This document shows, piece after piece, positions 11,614 through 20,351 of a DNA stretch of 64,000 nt. The stretch comes from Pelagibius sp037652055 (lineage in GTDB: Bacteria > Pseudomonadota > Alphaproteobacteria > Kiloniellales > Kiloniellaceae), in contig NZ_JBBKAH010000004.1 of NCBI RefSeq assembly GCF_037652055.1, forward strand, positions 360,925 to 424,924, in the 5' to 3' direction. The first letter of the stretch is position 1. The number at the start of each line of letters is the position of its first letter. A program made the translations under genes and the position numbers. The notes beneath the pieces are model-generated. The model was given only the letters and a program-made list of their open reading frames with translations, ran no database searches and was not told the origin of the DNA.

Positions 11614-12177
11614 ATGTTTTGGAAGCGCTTCTTCGGCTCCCGGCCGCGCGACGCCGACGCCTGGCCCCTGTATGAGGCGATTTTGGTCCAGGCCCGGACT
11701 CCGGCGTTGTACCGCGAGTTCGGCGTTCCGGACAGCGTGGACGGCCGCTTCGAGGCCATCGTGCTGCACGTCGTGCTGGTCCTGCGCCGCCTGAAGCGGG
11801 ACTTTCCGGAGGGACTCGACCTTGCCGAAGCCCTGCAGGAGGCGTTCTTCGAGGATATGGACCGCTCTCTCAGGGAAATGGGGGCAGGGGACCTCGGGGT
11901 CGGCAAGCGGGTGAAGCGCATGGCGGAGGGTTTCCTGGGACGGCTTGGCGCCTATGACGAGGCCTTGGACAAGCTGCCGGTAAGTGGCGATGCCGGCCTG
12001 CGCGCGGTGCTGCAGCGCAACGTCTTCGGCACCTTGCCGGCAGGCCAGGGCGATGCCGCCGGATTGGCGGCCTATGCGCTGGCCCAGCTGGCCGCGCTGG
12101 AGGCCCAGGATGGGGCCGCCCTGCGGCAGGGCCGGGTGGCCTTCGTAGACGTGCCGGTCGGGGCGGAAAAGGGCTGA
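11614..12177 (+). CDS. Ubiquinol-cytochrome c chaperone family protein (CBP3/UQCC1-like)
   Basis: Member of the family related to mitochondrial Cbp3, which assists cytochrome b folding and bc1 complex assembly. The 187-residue protein begins MFWKRFFG and has the characteristic central DGRFEAIVLHVVLVLRRL and MDRSLREMGAGDLGVGKRVK segments. It is helical with no signal peptide, consistent with a cytoplasmic or membrane-associated role. The partner bc1 genes are not in the window. The order bamE / this gene / DUF177 / rpmF is a frequent alphaproteobacterial arrangement. Confidence 0.88.
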   Translation: MFWKRFFGSRPRDADAWPLYEAILVQARTPALYREFGVPDSVDGRFEAIVLHVVLVLRRLKRDFPEGLDLAEALQEAFFEDMDRSLREMGAGDLGVGKRVKRMAEGFLGRLGAYDEALDKLPVSGDAGLRAVLQRNVFGTLPAGQGDAAGLAAYALAQLAALEAQDGAALRQGRVAFVDVPVGAEKG

Positions 12178-12219
12178 AATCCGGGGTTGAGCCAGGTCCG
12201 GCGGCGGCTGGTCCAGGGC

Positions 12220-12241
12220 CGGCTGAGCGGCGGCTGAGCGG
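12220..12241 (+). repeat. 11-bp tandem duplication downstream of the chaperone gene
   Basis: Two identical copies of CGGCTGAGCGG are adjacent, about 40 bp after the stop codon and in the gap before the DUF177 gene. Confidence 0.6.
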
Positions 12242-12318
12242 TGGCGCAAGGGGATTGACCCGCGCTCGCCCAGCCCCTATGGTGCGCCGCTTTTCGGCCC
12301 CGGTATCGGAGGATTGCC

Positions 12319-12867
12319 GTGCCTGGATCAACCGTTAAGGCACCCAACGAGTTTTCGCGGTTGGTGACGCCGGATCGCCTCAGCGGGGCGAAGGTGAGCG
12401 AATCCATCGAGGCTTCGCCCGCTGAACGGGACGCCGTGGCGCGGCGCCTCGACATCCTGGCGGTCGACCGGCTCGGCGCCGAGGCGAGCGTGAAGGGCCT
12501 GGGTAGCGGCCTGTTCCGGGTCACCGGGCAGTGGCGGGCCGATGTCCGGCAGGCCTGTGTGGTGACGCTGGAGCCGGTGCCCGACAGCCTGACGGGCGGT
12601 TTCGAGGCGTCTTTCGAGGCGCCGGAGAGCCATCGGTCGGCGGCGGACGACGAGGTGGAGTTCGACCCCGAGGCCGCGGATCCGGCGGAAATCATGCCGG
12701 ACGAGGGTATCGACCTGGGGGAACTGGTGGTCCAGGAGCTGGCAGTGGCGCTCAACCCCTATCCCCGGGCTCCCGGGGCCGAGGTGCCGGCGCAGTACCG
12801 GCCCCCGGAGATCGAGGAAAAGGAAGGGCCTTTCGCCGCGCTTAAGGCGCTGAAAGGTGATAAGTAG
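12319..12867 (+). CDS. DUF177 (YceD-like) protein
   Basis: 182-residue member of the DUF177 family, whose genes lie just upstream of rpmF in most bacteria. The family is linked to 23S rRNA and ribosome synthesis in bacteria and plastids, but its biochemical role is not settled. Visible landmarks are an acidic mid-region (DDEVEFDPEAADP), the DEGIDLGELVVQELAVALNPYPR block and a C-terminal EEKEGPFAALKALK. The start is GTG with a good GGAGGA site six bases upstream. Confidence 0.9.
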   Translation: MPGSTVKAPNEFSRLVTPDRLSGAKVSESIEASPAERDAVARRLDILAVDRLGAEASVKGLGSGLFRVTGQWRADVRQACVVTLEPVPDSLTGGFEASFEAPESHRSAADDEVEFDPEAADPAEIMPDEGIDLGELVVQELAVALNPYPRAPGAEVPAQYRPPEIEEKEGPFAALKALKGDK

Positions 12868-12901
12868 TTAAAATGTTTCCGCGACTTTAGTCCGGCTTTA
12901 C

Positions 12902-12930
12902 TTGCTGCTTGGCCCCGGATTGGCTAATTA
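12902..12930 (+). promoter_or_regulatory. Putative sigma-70-type promoter of rpmF
   Basis: TTGCTG and TAATTA are separated by 17 bp in the 109-bp gap before rpmF. The gap is unusually A+T-rich for this genome. No operator is evident. Confidence 0.35.
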
Positions 12931-12976
12931 GGCGCAAGTGAGGGCGGTTGTCGCCTGACGATGAGAGAAGAAGATC

Positions 12977-13159
12977 ATGGCAGTTCCTAAAAGTAAGGTC
13001 TCCAAGTCGCGCCGCAACATGCGCCGCTCGCACGACGCCCTGGCGCCGAACAGCTATCATGAGTGCTCGAACTGTGGCGAGTTGAAGCGCCCGCACCATG
13101 TCTGCTCGGCTTGCGGTCATTATGACGGCCGGGAAGTCATGGAATCCGAGAGTCTCTAG
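12977..13159 (+). CDS. rpmF: 50S ribosomal protein L32
   Basis: Small zinc-binding protein of the large ribosomal subunit. The 60-residue product begins MAVPKSKVSKSRRNMRRSHD and has the four-cysteine ribbon CSNCG and CSACG. This is the zinc (C+) form. It is followed after 62 bp by plsX, the classical rpmF-plsX-fabH order that links ribosome and membrane synthesis. Confidence 0.98.
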   Translation: MAVPKSKVSKSRRNMRRSHDALAPNSYHECSNCGELKRPHHVCSACGHYDGREVMESESL

Positions 13160-13221
13160 GTCGCTGTCCGCGTGCGGCGGCACCTGCGCGCCGCAGCTGC
13201 GGGCTCGTCCTGAGGGCAAAG

Positions 13222-14268
13222 ATGGCCAAAGCGCTCACAATCGCACTTGATGCCATGGGCGGCGACGCCGCCCCCAAGATGGTGGTGCGCGGCGCAGGCA
13301 TCGCTCTGGAGCGTTTTCCAGAGGTCCGCTTCCTGATGGTCGGGCGGGAGCGTGAAATCGCGCCTCTGCTGAACGGCAAGAAGCGGCTGCTGGAGGCCAC
13401 GACGCTGCACCACACCGACGACGTGGTGAGCAGCGATGCCAAGCCGTCGGTGGCTCTGCGCGGCGGGCGCCAGTCGAGCATGCGCCTTGCCATCGACGCG
13501 GTGCACAGGGGCGAGGCCGACTGCGTCGTCTCGGCCGGCAATACCGGCGCCCTCATGGCCATGGCGAAGTTCGTCCTGAAGACCCTGCCGGGCATCAACC
13601 GGCCGGCCATCGCCTCGTTCTTTCCGACCCTGCGCGGTGAATCGGTCATGCTCGATCTCGGCGCCAACGTGCATTGCGACGCGGAGAACCTGGTCGACTT
13701 CGCAGTGATGGGCAACGCCTTCGCCCGCTCGGTGCTGGGCCTGAAGGAGCCGACCTACGCGCTGCTGAACGTTGGCTCGGAAGAGATCAAGGGCCACGAG
13801 TCGCTGCAGGAGGCCAGCGCCGTCCTGCGCGCCAGCAACCTGCCCGGCAAGTTCCTCGGCTTCGTCGAGGGCGACGACATCGCCAAGGGCACCGCCGACG
13901 TCATCGTGACCGACGGCTTCACCGGCAACGTCGCGCTGAAGACCGCCGAGGGAACCGCAAAACTGATCAACGAATACCTGCGCCACACCTTCCGCTCGTC
14001 GCTGCTGGCCGGTCTCGGCTACATGCTGGCGCGCCCGGCGATGAAGAAACTGCGCGAGCGTGTCGATCCGCGCGGCTACAACGGCGCGATGTTCCTGGGG
14101 CTCAACGGCATCGCGGTGAAGAGCCACGGCGGCACCGACGCGCTCGGCTTCGCCAATGCGATCGGCGTTGCGGTCGATATGCATCGCCATGGTATCATCG
14201 AGAAAATTCGCTCCGATCTCTCCCTCTTGGACCGCAACCCAGGCAACGCTCAGGCGGCAGTCGTATAA
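13222..14268 (+). CDS. plsX: Phosphate acyltransferase PlsX
   Basis: Converts acyl-ACP and phosphate to acyl-phosphate, the acyl donor for PlsY in phospholipid synthesis; it is a peripheral membrane protein. The 348-residue sequence has the N-terminal TIALDAMGGDAAPKMVV, the SAGNTGALMAMAKF block and a C-terminal HGGTDALGFANAI. The gene starts 62 bp after rpmF and ends two bases before fabH, so the two are almost certainly co-translated. Confidence 0.97.
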   Translation: MAKALTIALDAMGGDAAPKMVVRGAGIALERFPEVRFLMVGREREIAPLLNGKKRLLEATTLHHTDDVVSSDAKPSVALRGGRQSSMRLAIDAVHRGEADCVVSAGNTGALMAMAKFVLKTLPGINRPAIASFFPTLRGESVMLDLGANVHCDAENLVDFAVMGNAFARSVLGLKEPTYALLNVGSEEIKGHESLQEASAVLRASNLPGKFLGFVEGDDIAKGTADVIVTDGFTGNVALKTAEGTAKLINEYLRHTFRSSLLAGLGYMLARPAMKKLRERVDPRGYNGAMFLGLNGIAVKSHGGTDALGFANAIGVAVDMHRHGIIEKIRSDLSLLDRNPGNAQAAVV

Positions 14269-14270
14269 AC

Positions 14271-15251
14271 ATGTACCGTTCCCTCGTCACGGGCTGTGGG
14301 GCCTACCTGCCGTCACAGATCGTCACAAATGCCGAACTGGCCAAGCGCATCGACACCACCGACGAGTGGATTCGCCAGCGCACCGGGATCCGCCAGCGTC
14401 ACATCGCCGCCGACGGCGAGTTCACCTCCGACCTGGGCAGCGCGGCGGCGCGCGAGGCCATGGCGCAGGCCGGCGTGAAGCCCGCCGATATCGATCTCAT
14501 CATCTGCGCGACCTCGACTCCGGACGAGACCTTCCCCGCCACAGCGACCCGCATCCAGACCCGCCTCGGCGTTGGTCAGGGTGCGGCCTTCGACGTCCAG
14601 GCGGTGTGCAGCGGCTTCGTCTACGGCATGGCGGTGGCGGACAACTTCGTGCGCGTCGGCCAGGCCAAGACGGTGCTGGTGATCGGCGCCGAGACCTTTT
14701 CGCGCATTCTCGACTGGGAAGACCGCTCGACCTGCGTGCTGTTCGGCGACGGTGCCGGCGCGGTGGTGCTGCAGGCCACCAACGGGGTGGAGAAGACCAA
14801 CGGGGCCAAGGCGCGCGGCGTCCTCTCGACCCACCTCTACGCCGACGGCACTCACCACGACGCGCTCTACGTCGACGGCGGCCCGTCCTCGACCAAGACC
14901 GTCGGGCACCTGCGCATGGAGGGCAAGGAGGTCTACCGCCATGCCGTGGTGCGCATGGCCGAGGCCATCGACGCGGCGCTGGACGCCAACGGCCTGACGC
15001 CGGGCGATGTCGACTGGCTGGTGCCGCACCAGGCCAACATCCGCATCATCGAATCCATGGGCCGCCGCCTCAACCTGCCGGGTGACCGGGTGGTGGTCAC
15101 CGTCGACCGCCACGCCAACACCTCGGCGGCGTCGATCCCGCTGGCGTTGAGCGAGGCGGTCGGTGACGGCCGCATCCAGCAGGGCGACCTCGTCCTCATG
15201 GAGGCCATGGGCGGCGGCTTCACCTGGGGCTCCGCCCTGGTGCGCTGGTAA
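14271..15251 (+). CDS. fabH: 3-oxoacyl-ACP synthase III (FabH)
   Basis: Starts fatty-acid chains by condensing an acyl-CoA primer with malonyl-ACP. The thiolase-fold triad is visible: Cys113 in QAVCSGF, His in PHQANIRI and Asn in HANTSAAS. The 326-residue length and the N-terminal GCGAYLPSQIVTN are typical. I start at the ATG two bases after plsX; the frame is open further upstream only as an overlap with plsX. The stop codon lies in the first of three 15-bp repeats, so two more in-frame TAA codons follow. Confidence 0.97.
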   Translation: MYRSLVTGCGAYLPSQIVTNAELAKRIDTTDEWIRQRTGIRQRHIAADGEFTSDLGSAAAREAMAQAGVKPADIDLIICATSTPDETFPATATRIQTRLGVGQGAAFDVQAVCSGFVYGMAVADNFVRVGQAKTVLVIGAETFSRILDWEDRSTCVLFGDGAGAVVLQATNGVEKTNGAKARGVLSTHLYADGTHHDALYVDGGPSSTKTVGHLRMEGKEVYRHAVVRMAEAIDAALDANGLTPGDVDWLVPHQANIRIIESMGRRLNLPGDRVVVTVDRHANTSAASIPLALSEAVGDGRIQQGDLVLMEAMGGGFTWGSALVRW

Positions 15252-15295
15252 CGGTTCCGCCGGTAACGACTCCGCTGGTAAAGGCCGCCGGTACC
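15242..15295 (+). repeat. 15-bp tandem repeat carrying the fabH stop codon three times
   Basis: Three units and a partial fourth, each built on CCGCYGGTAA, repeat with an exact 15-base period. TAA occurs at 15249, 15264 and 15279, all in the fabH frame. The rest of the 264-bp gap to ihfA holds no gene that I can see. Confidence 0.8.
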
Positions 15296-15515
15296 CCGCC
15301 CGCTGCACGCCGCTCCGCCGGCAGAACGGGCACCGGAAACGGCTGCGTTCGCAGGGGCTTCGCTGTTCTCTCCTGACGTGCTGGGGCAAGTTCTAGGCAA
15401 CGCTTCGGAATTTGCGTCAAAAATTGGTCGCATCCCCCGGTATTCCCTGCATAATTGACCGCTAATCGGCAGTGCGTTAAGCTCTGCTGTTGGTCGAACG
15501 CAAGAGGAGGGGGGA

Positions 15516-15845
15516 ATGACCGGTGGGACGATAACCAGAGCGGACCTGAGCGAAGCCGTCTACCAGGAGGTCGGTTTGTCGCGCAATGAATCCGCCGAAT
15601 TGGTCGAGTCGGTCTTGAACGAGATTTCCGATGCCCTGGTACGGGGCGAAATGGTGAAGCTGTCGTCCTTCGGCAGCTTTTCGGTGCGCGAAAAAGGAGA
15701 ACGCATCGGGCGCAACCCCAAGACCGGCGAAGAAGTGCCGATCCTGCCGCGCCGCGTTCTCGTGTTTCGCGCTTCGCACGTGCTGAAGAACCGCATCAAC
15801 GGGACCCTCAGTTCCGAGACCGAAGACGCAGACGCGCAGGCCTAG
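15516..15845 (+). CDS. ihfA: Integration host factor alpha subunit
   Basis: DNA-bending HU/IHF-family protein that forms a heterodimer with IHF beta and helps shape promoters and recombination sites. The 109-residue product has the IHF alpha signature SFGSFSVREKGERIGRNPKT and the beta-arm region RRVLVFRASHVLK. The ATG follows a strong AGGAGG ribosome binding site. It is followed after 95 bp by a MerR-type regulator, an ihfA-merR pairing conserved in Proteobacteria. Confidence 0.95.
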   Translation: MTGGTITRADLSEAVYQEVGLSRNESAELVESVLNEISDALVRGEMVKLSSFGSFSVREKGERIGRNPKTGEEVPILPRRVLVFRASHVLKNRINGTLSSETEDADAQA

Positions 15846-15940
15846 CACCTTCCGGCCTGGGCGCCCAAGGCCGCGCATTCCGCGGCCTCGAGCGCGCCGG
15901 GCCGTACGCAACTGGATAGCTGGACAGATCACAGGTCATC

Positions 15941-16384
15941 ATGCCTGAAAGCCGACCCGCCGGAAAATCAGCCGCTGCCTTTCGCACGATCAGCGAAGTC
16001 AGTGACGAGCTCGACGTGCCGCAGCACGTTCTTCGGTTCTGGGAAGGCAAGTTCAGCCAGGTCAGGCCGCTGAAGCGCGGCGGCGGGCGCCGCTACTACC
16101 GGCCCGAAGACATCGACCTGCTGCGCCGTATCCGTGACCTGCTCTACAGCGATGGCTACACCATCAAGGGCGTGCAGCGCCTGCTGCGCGAGGGCAAGGG
16201 CAAGGACGCCGGCGAGGGTGAGGTAGACGGCACCAGGCAGGCGGCCCCCGTCAAGGCCGACCCCGTCAAGGCGGCAGCGGTCGATACTGCCCCGCTAGAC
16301 GCTGCCCGGGAGATCAAGGCCGTGATCGACGAGCTGAGCGAGCTGCGCGATATGCTGAAGGCGGCCCGTAAAGGCGCGTCCTGA
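15941..16384 (+). CDS. MerR-family transcriptional regulator
   Basis: 147-residue DNA-binding protein. The N-terminal winged helix (residues about 14-85) reads TISEVSDELDVPQHVLRFWE and then GGGRRYYRPEDIDLLRRI, typical of MerR, with YTIKGVQRLL ending the domain. No cysteine-based metal site is visible. The C-terminal half has a short duplicated segment (VKADPVKAAAVD) and a final helix that could dimerise. Its effector is unknown; its place after ihfA is conserved. Confidence 0.9.
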   Translation: MPESRPAGKSAAAFRTISEVSDELDVPQHVLRFWEGKFSQVRPLKRGGGRRYYRPEDIDLLRRIRDLLYSDGYTIKGVQRLLREGKGKDAGEGEVDGTRQAAPVKADPVKAAAVDTAPLDAAREIKAVIDELSELRDMLKAARKGAS

Positions 16385-16524
16385 GGCCTCTCGGCCGCAT
16401 CGCCGAGGGGCGTATGGGTGCGCGCGTACAGCGGACGAGGCGGGCATTGCCTTCACCTGGAAGCCCGGCTATACAGGGCCGCACCGGCGCCTCCGTCCTT
16501 GCGAGGGTGGCCCGGGTTTCTTTT

Positions 16525-16601
16525 CGGAGCGTAGCGCAGCCTGGTAGCGCACCACACTGGGGGTGTGGGGGTCGTGGGTTCAAATCCCGCCGCTCCGACC
16601 A
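16525..16601 (+). tRNA. tRNA-Pro (anticodon GGG)
   Basis: A 77-base cloverleaf can be folded. The acceptor stem is CGGAGCG/CGCTCCG with discriminator A and an encoded CCA. The D arm is GCGC-AGCCTGGTA-GCGC, the anticodon arm is CCACA-CTGGGGG-TGTGG, and the T arm is GTGGG-TTCAAAT-CCCGC. The anticodon GGG reads CCC/CCU proline codons. Confidence 0.96.
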
Positions 16602-16612
16602 AAACATCGAGA

Positions 16613-16646
16613 AAGCCGCTTCGGCCCCTGCCGAGGCGGCTTTTTT
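16613..16646 (+). terminator. Rho-independent terminator after tRNA-Pro
   Basis: An 11-bp stem (GCCGCTTCGGC with GCCGAGGCGGC, one G-T pair) closes a CCCT loop and is followed by six T residues. It starts 11 bases after the CCA end. Confidence 0.9.
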
Positions 16647-16704
16647 CATGGCGGGCTGGCTCAGGCCGGATGTCTTTTCAGGGCGATAAGAACGGGCGTT
16701 ATCA

Positions 16705-17517
16705 ATGGCTACGGTGTTTTTCTTCGCATCCAAGATTGTCTGGTTCTTCATGACGCCGCTGAACAGCCTGATCTTCCTGCTGCTGGCCTGGCTGCTGTTT
16801 CGGCGTCTCGCGTGGCGTCGCCTCGCCGGGCTGGCCCTCGCGCTGCTGCTGCTCTATGGCGGCGCGATCCTGCTGACGCCGCTGCCGGAGCTGGCGGTGC
16901 GCACCCTGGAGAACCGCTTCCCGCAGCCGGCGGTGGACGGTGCGGCGATCGGCGGGATCATCGTGCTCGGCGGCGCCACCGACGACGGGGTGGTGGCCGA
17001 GGCGCGCGGGCAGGCGGTGCTCAACGGCGCGGCCGAGCGCTTGACCACCGCGATCGCACTGCACCGGGTGCAGGCGGACAAGACGCTGATCGTCTCCGGC
17101 TTCTCCGGACGGCTGCGGCCGCAGGGGTGGAACGAGGCGGAGATCACCACCCGCTTCTTCGAGCAGCAGGGCGTCGACATGGCACGGGTCCGCTTCGAGG
17201 ACCAGTCCCGCAACACGGCGGAGAATGCGCGCCTCACCGCCGCCATGATCGGCGCCATGGGCGGAGCGGCCGAGCGGCCCTGGCTGCTGATCACCTCGGC
17301 CTGGCACCTGCCGCGGGCCATCGCCGCCTTCCGGGCCGCGGACCTGGCCGTGCTGCCCTACCCAGTGGACTTTCGCACGGCGCCGGCGCAGCTCGTGTGG
17401 CCGCGCGACATCGGCAGCTCCCTCGGCCTCGCCGGGATCGCCATGCACGAATGGCTGGGGATGCTGGTCTACTGGCTGTCGGGAGACGGCTCCGAGCTCT
17501 TTGCGGCGCCGCGCTGA
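16705..17517 (+). CDS. YdcF/ElyC-family (DUF218) membrane protein
   Basis: 270-residue protein with two N-terminal membrane helices (residues about 4-28 and 38-58) and a DUF218 domain. The domain shows GGIIVLGGATDDG, the acidic-asparagine motif RFEDQSRNTAENA and WLLITSAWHLPRA. Relatives such as E. coli ElyC affect peptidoglycan and envelope integrity, but no reaction is established. It converges with the SPOR lipoprotein gene, leaving 20 bp between stops. Confidence 0.88.
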   Translation: MATVFFFASKIVWFFMTPLNSLIFLLLAWLLFRRLAWRRLAGLALALLLLYGGAILLTPLPELAVRTLENRFPQPAVDGAAIGGIIVLGGATDDGVVAEARGQAVLNGAAERLTTAIALHRVQADKTLIVSGFSGRLRPQGWNEAEITTRFFEQQGVDMARVRFEDQSRNTAENARLTAAMIGAMGGAAERPWLLITSAWHLPRAIAAFRAADLAVLPYPVDFRTAPAQLVWPRDIGSSLGLAGIAMHEWLGMLVYWLSGDGSELFAAPR

Positions 17518-17537
17518 AGCGGATCAGGCCTTCGTCG

Positions 17538-18431
17538 TCAAGACGGCGGCGGCGACTGGGGCTCTGACTGGGGCTGGGACGGCACGATGCGGCAATACTG
17601 CTTGGCCTTCTTGGCCTTGAGATCGTCGCAGACCTGGCGCGCGGCGTCGCGCGAGGGGAGCGGGCCCGCCAGCACGCGGTAGTAGGTGCCCTTGTCGCCC
17701 AGTTCCGTGCGGCGGAATTCGGCCTGCATCTGGCCGAGCGGCTCCGGGAAGCTGCGCTGCAGATCGCTCCATTCGCGCTTGGCCGCCTCCTCGCTGCGCA
17801 GCGACGACAGATGGAGAACCATGGCGACGGCGGCGTCGGCCGCCGCCGCATCCGCAGCCTGCGGCGCGGGAACTGGCGCTGCTACCGCCGCGACCTGGGG
17901 CTTCGGCAACGGCTTGGGCGGCATCTTGGCAGCGCTCTTTGCCGGGTCGGTCTCGGGCGCCTGGGCGACCTCCGCCGGCGCCGCCGCGCTGAGGTCCTTT
18001 GCGGCCTGCGCCATCAGGCCATCCGGCGCGCCGGAAGCCGCGCCAGCGGTGTCCACGCCGGGCGCCGAGAGCGCCGGCGGCTCCTCAGTGGCCCCAGTGG
18101 CCCCAGTGGCCTCGGCGGCCCCAGTGGCCTCGGCGGCCGCTGGAGGTGGGGCGGGCAGGGTGGCGGTGTCCACCGCCTCCACCGGCACCGCCGGCGGCGT
18201 CTCCGAGGCCGGCATGGCCACGGCCGCGGGCGCTTCCTCCGCGGCGGGTTCGCCCATCTTGTGGGCGGCGTCCAGGATCGAGGCTTCCAGCCGGTTGGCC
18301 CAGCCCTTGGTGTCGTCGTAGATGGCATCGCAGCCGCCCAGCAGCAGCGCGCAACTGACCAGCGCCGGGCCGGCCAGCAGCGGCGCGATCCGGCGGTAGG
18401 GCTTGCCTGGGCTGGTGTACGGGCGGGGCAT
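17538..18431 (-). CDS. SPOR-domain lipoprotein
   Basis: Predicted lipoprotein of 297 residues. A basic N-terminus precedes the hydrophobic PLLAGPALVSCALL and a lipobox LGGC. A long Ala/Pro/Glu-rich linker follows, containing duplicated GAAEATGAAEATG units. A C-terminal SPOR domain (VLHLSSLRSEEAAKREW to YYRVLAGPLPSRDAARQVC) should bind denuded septal peptidoglycan. I chose the ATG after AAAAAGG; an upstream ATG at 18473 would add 14 residues. It is divergent from the HerA-like ATPase gene. Confidence 0.82.
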   Translation of the reverse strand: MPRPYTSPGKPYRRIAPLLAGPALVSCALLLGGCDAIYDDTKGWANRLEASILDAAHKMGEPAAEEAPAAVAMPASETPPAVPVEAVDTATLPAPPPAAAEATGAAEATGATGATEEPPALSAPGVDTAGAASGAPDGLMAQAAKDLSAAAPAEVAQAPETDPAKSAAKMPPKPLPKPQVAAVAAPVPAPQAADAAAADAAVAMVLHLSSLRSEEAAKREWSDLQRSFPEPLGQMQAEFRRTELGDKGTYYRVLAGPLPSRDAARQVCDDLKAKKAKQYCRIVPSQPQSEPQSPPPS

Positions 18432-18519
18432 GGCCGTGCCTTTTTCCGAAGCGGGGCCGGCCGGGTTCGTCACGAAACCGGCGGGCGTCGGACAGACTAG
18501 GGAACCTATGGTTTAAAAT

Positions 18520-18542
18520 CCTTAAATGTCCGAGGTTTAAGG
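18520..18542 (+). other. Inverted repeat between the SPOR and HerA-like genes
   Basis: CCTTAAA and TTTAAGG are separated by nine bases in the 240-bp divergent gap. It could be an operator for either gene; the TTAA spacing does not match a CtrA box. Confidence 0.3.
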
Positions 18543-18671
18543 CAAGTTCTTCAGGCCGCTTCCTTTGTCATTACTTAACGTCTGGCTGCAATGATTTGGC
18601 GGCCCTCGAGGGCTTCCCCGCGCGAGATGAGACGGGCCGGACAAGACGGCAAAGGCAAAGGCGGTAGAGCG

Positions 18672-20324
18672 ATGCAAACCGTTCAGCAGGTAAACTTTCC
18701 GAAGACGGAGGCCGACGGCCTGAAGGTCGGCCACATCGTTTCGGTGACCGGCTCCAAGGTGACCGGCTCCCTGGTGTCGGCCGGCCCCGAAGGGGACTCG
18801 ATGCGCCGCCTGAACGAGGCGGTCCAGATCGGCGCCCTGGTGAAGATGCCGACCAGCCAGTCGGTCGCCTTCGGCATCGTCTGCTCGCTGTCCACCGGCA
18901 ACCCGTCGCCGTCGCCGGAGCTCGGCGAGCAGTGGGTGGTCGAGATCGACCTCTTCGGCGAATACCTGATCCCCGAGGGCGGGCCGGGCGGCGGCTTCGA
19001 CCTGCTGCGCGGCGTCTCCCACTACCCGGGCCTGGGCGAGGCGATCTATGCCACCACCGCCGCCGAGTTGCAGGAGATCTACAAGCGGCCGAAGGGCTCC
19101 AACGTGAAGATCGGCACCCTGCATCAGGACGAGAGCCTGCCGGCCTACCTGGTGACCGACGATCTGCTGGGCAAGCACTTTGCGATCCTCGGCACCACCG
19201 GCTCGGGCAAGTCCTGTGCCCTGGCGACGGTGATGCACGCGATCCTCGGCGCGCATCCTTTCGGCCATGTCGTGTTGCTCGATCCGCACAACGAATACAC
19301 CCGCGCCTTCGACGGCCTTGCCGAGGTGGTGACGCCGGAGAACCTGCAGCTGCCGTACTGGCTGCTGAACTTCGAAGAGATGGTCGAGGTGATGTGCAGC
19401 CGCGACGACAACAACCGGTCGTCGGAAGCCTTCATCCTCAAGGACGCCATCGCCACCGCCAGGCGCGCGGCGATCGAGAACGAGGACGACCGGCGCCACG
19501 TCACCGTCGACACGCCGGTGCCCTATCCGCTGAGCGCGCTGCTGCACAACATCGAAGCGGCCATGGGCCAGCTGCAGAAGGCCGAGCAGGCCAAGCCTTA
19601 CCTGCGCCTGCGTTCACGCATCGAGAACCTGCGGGCCGACCGGCGCTATGCTTTCATGTTCTCCGGCCTTTCGGTGCGCGATACCCTGCCCGACATCCTG
19701 GCGCGCATCATCCGCGTGCCCGTCGAGGGCAAGCCGCTCACCATCTTCGACCTCTCGGGCGTGCCGTCGGAGATCGTCGACGTCGTGGTGTCGCTGCTGT
19801 GCCGGACGCTGTTCGACTTCGCGGTGTGGAGCGCGCGCGACGAAGCGGTGCCGGTGCTGCTGATCTGCGAGGAGGCCCACCGCTATATTCCCGAGGAAGC
19901 CGGCCGCAGTTTCGAGCCGACGCGCCGCGTCATCGCGCGCATCGCCAAGGAGGGACGCAAGTACGGCCTTTCCCTGGGCCTCGTCTCGCAGCGCCCGTCG
20001 GAACTGTCGGAAACCATTCTGTCCCAGTGCAGCACGCTCTTCGCGCTGCGCATGGGTAACCAGAAGGACCAGGACTTCGTGCGCCGCGCGTTGCCGGAAA
20101 GCGCCGAGGGCATGCTGAATTCGCTGCCCGCGCTGCGCAATCAGCAGGCCGTGGTGGTGGGCGAGGGCGTGGTGCTGCCGATGCGGATCCGCTTCGACGA
20201 TCTGCCGGTGTCCAAACGCCCGCACAGCGACACCGTTTCCTTCGCCACCCAATGGCAGGAGGATCGCGGCCAGAAGGACTTCGTCGCCAGGACCGTCGAG
20301 CGCTGGCGCAAGCAGCGGCGGTAG
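18672..20324 (+). CDS. HerA-like ATPase (DUF87)
   Basis: 550-residue AAA+-type ATPase of the FtsK/HerA group. The N-terminal 120 residues look like a HAS-barrel (GHIVSVTGSKVTGSLVS). The Walker A motif is GTTGSGKSCA, Walker B is LLICEEAHRYIPEEA, and an arginine-rich segment EPTRRVIARIAKEGRKYG follows. HerA proteins are hexameric DNA translocases that usually pair with the nuclease NurA, and no NurA-like gene is adjacent. The ATG at 18672 begins the conserved part; an in-frame ATG at 18591 is less likely. Confidence 0.88.
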   Translation: MQTVQQVNFPKTEADGLKVGHIVSVTGSKVTGSLVSAGPEGDSMRRLNEAVQIGALVKMPTSQSVAFGIVCSLSTGNPSPSPELGEQWVVEIDLFGEYLIPEGGPGGGFDLLRGVSHYPGLGEAIYATTAAELQEIYKRPKGSNVKIGTLHQDESLPAYLVTDDLLGKHFAILGTTGSGKSCALATVMHAILGAHPFGHVVLLDPHNEYTRAFDGLAEVVTPENLQLPYWLLNFEEMVEVMCSRDDNNRSSEAFILKDAIATARRAAIENEDDRRHVTVDTPVPYPLSALLHNIEAAMGQLQKAEQAKPYLRLRSRIENLRADRRYAFMFSGLSVRDTLPDILARIIRVPVEGKPLTIFDLSGVPSEIVDVVVSLLCRTLFDFAVWSARDEAVPVLLICEEAHRYIPEEAGRSFEPTRRVIARIAKEGRKYGLSLGLVSQRPSELSETILSQCSTLFALRMGNQKDQDFVRRALPESAEGMLNSLPALRNQQAVVVGEGVVLPMRIRFDDLPVSKRPHSDTVSFATQWQEDRGQKDFVARTVERWRKQRR

Positions 20325-20351
20325 CTGGTTCTGGAAAGGGCCTGGTGACCG

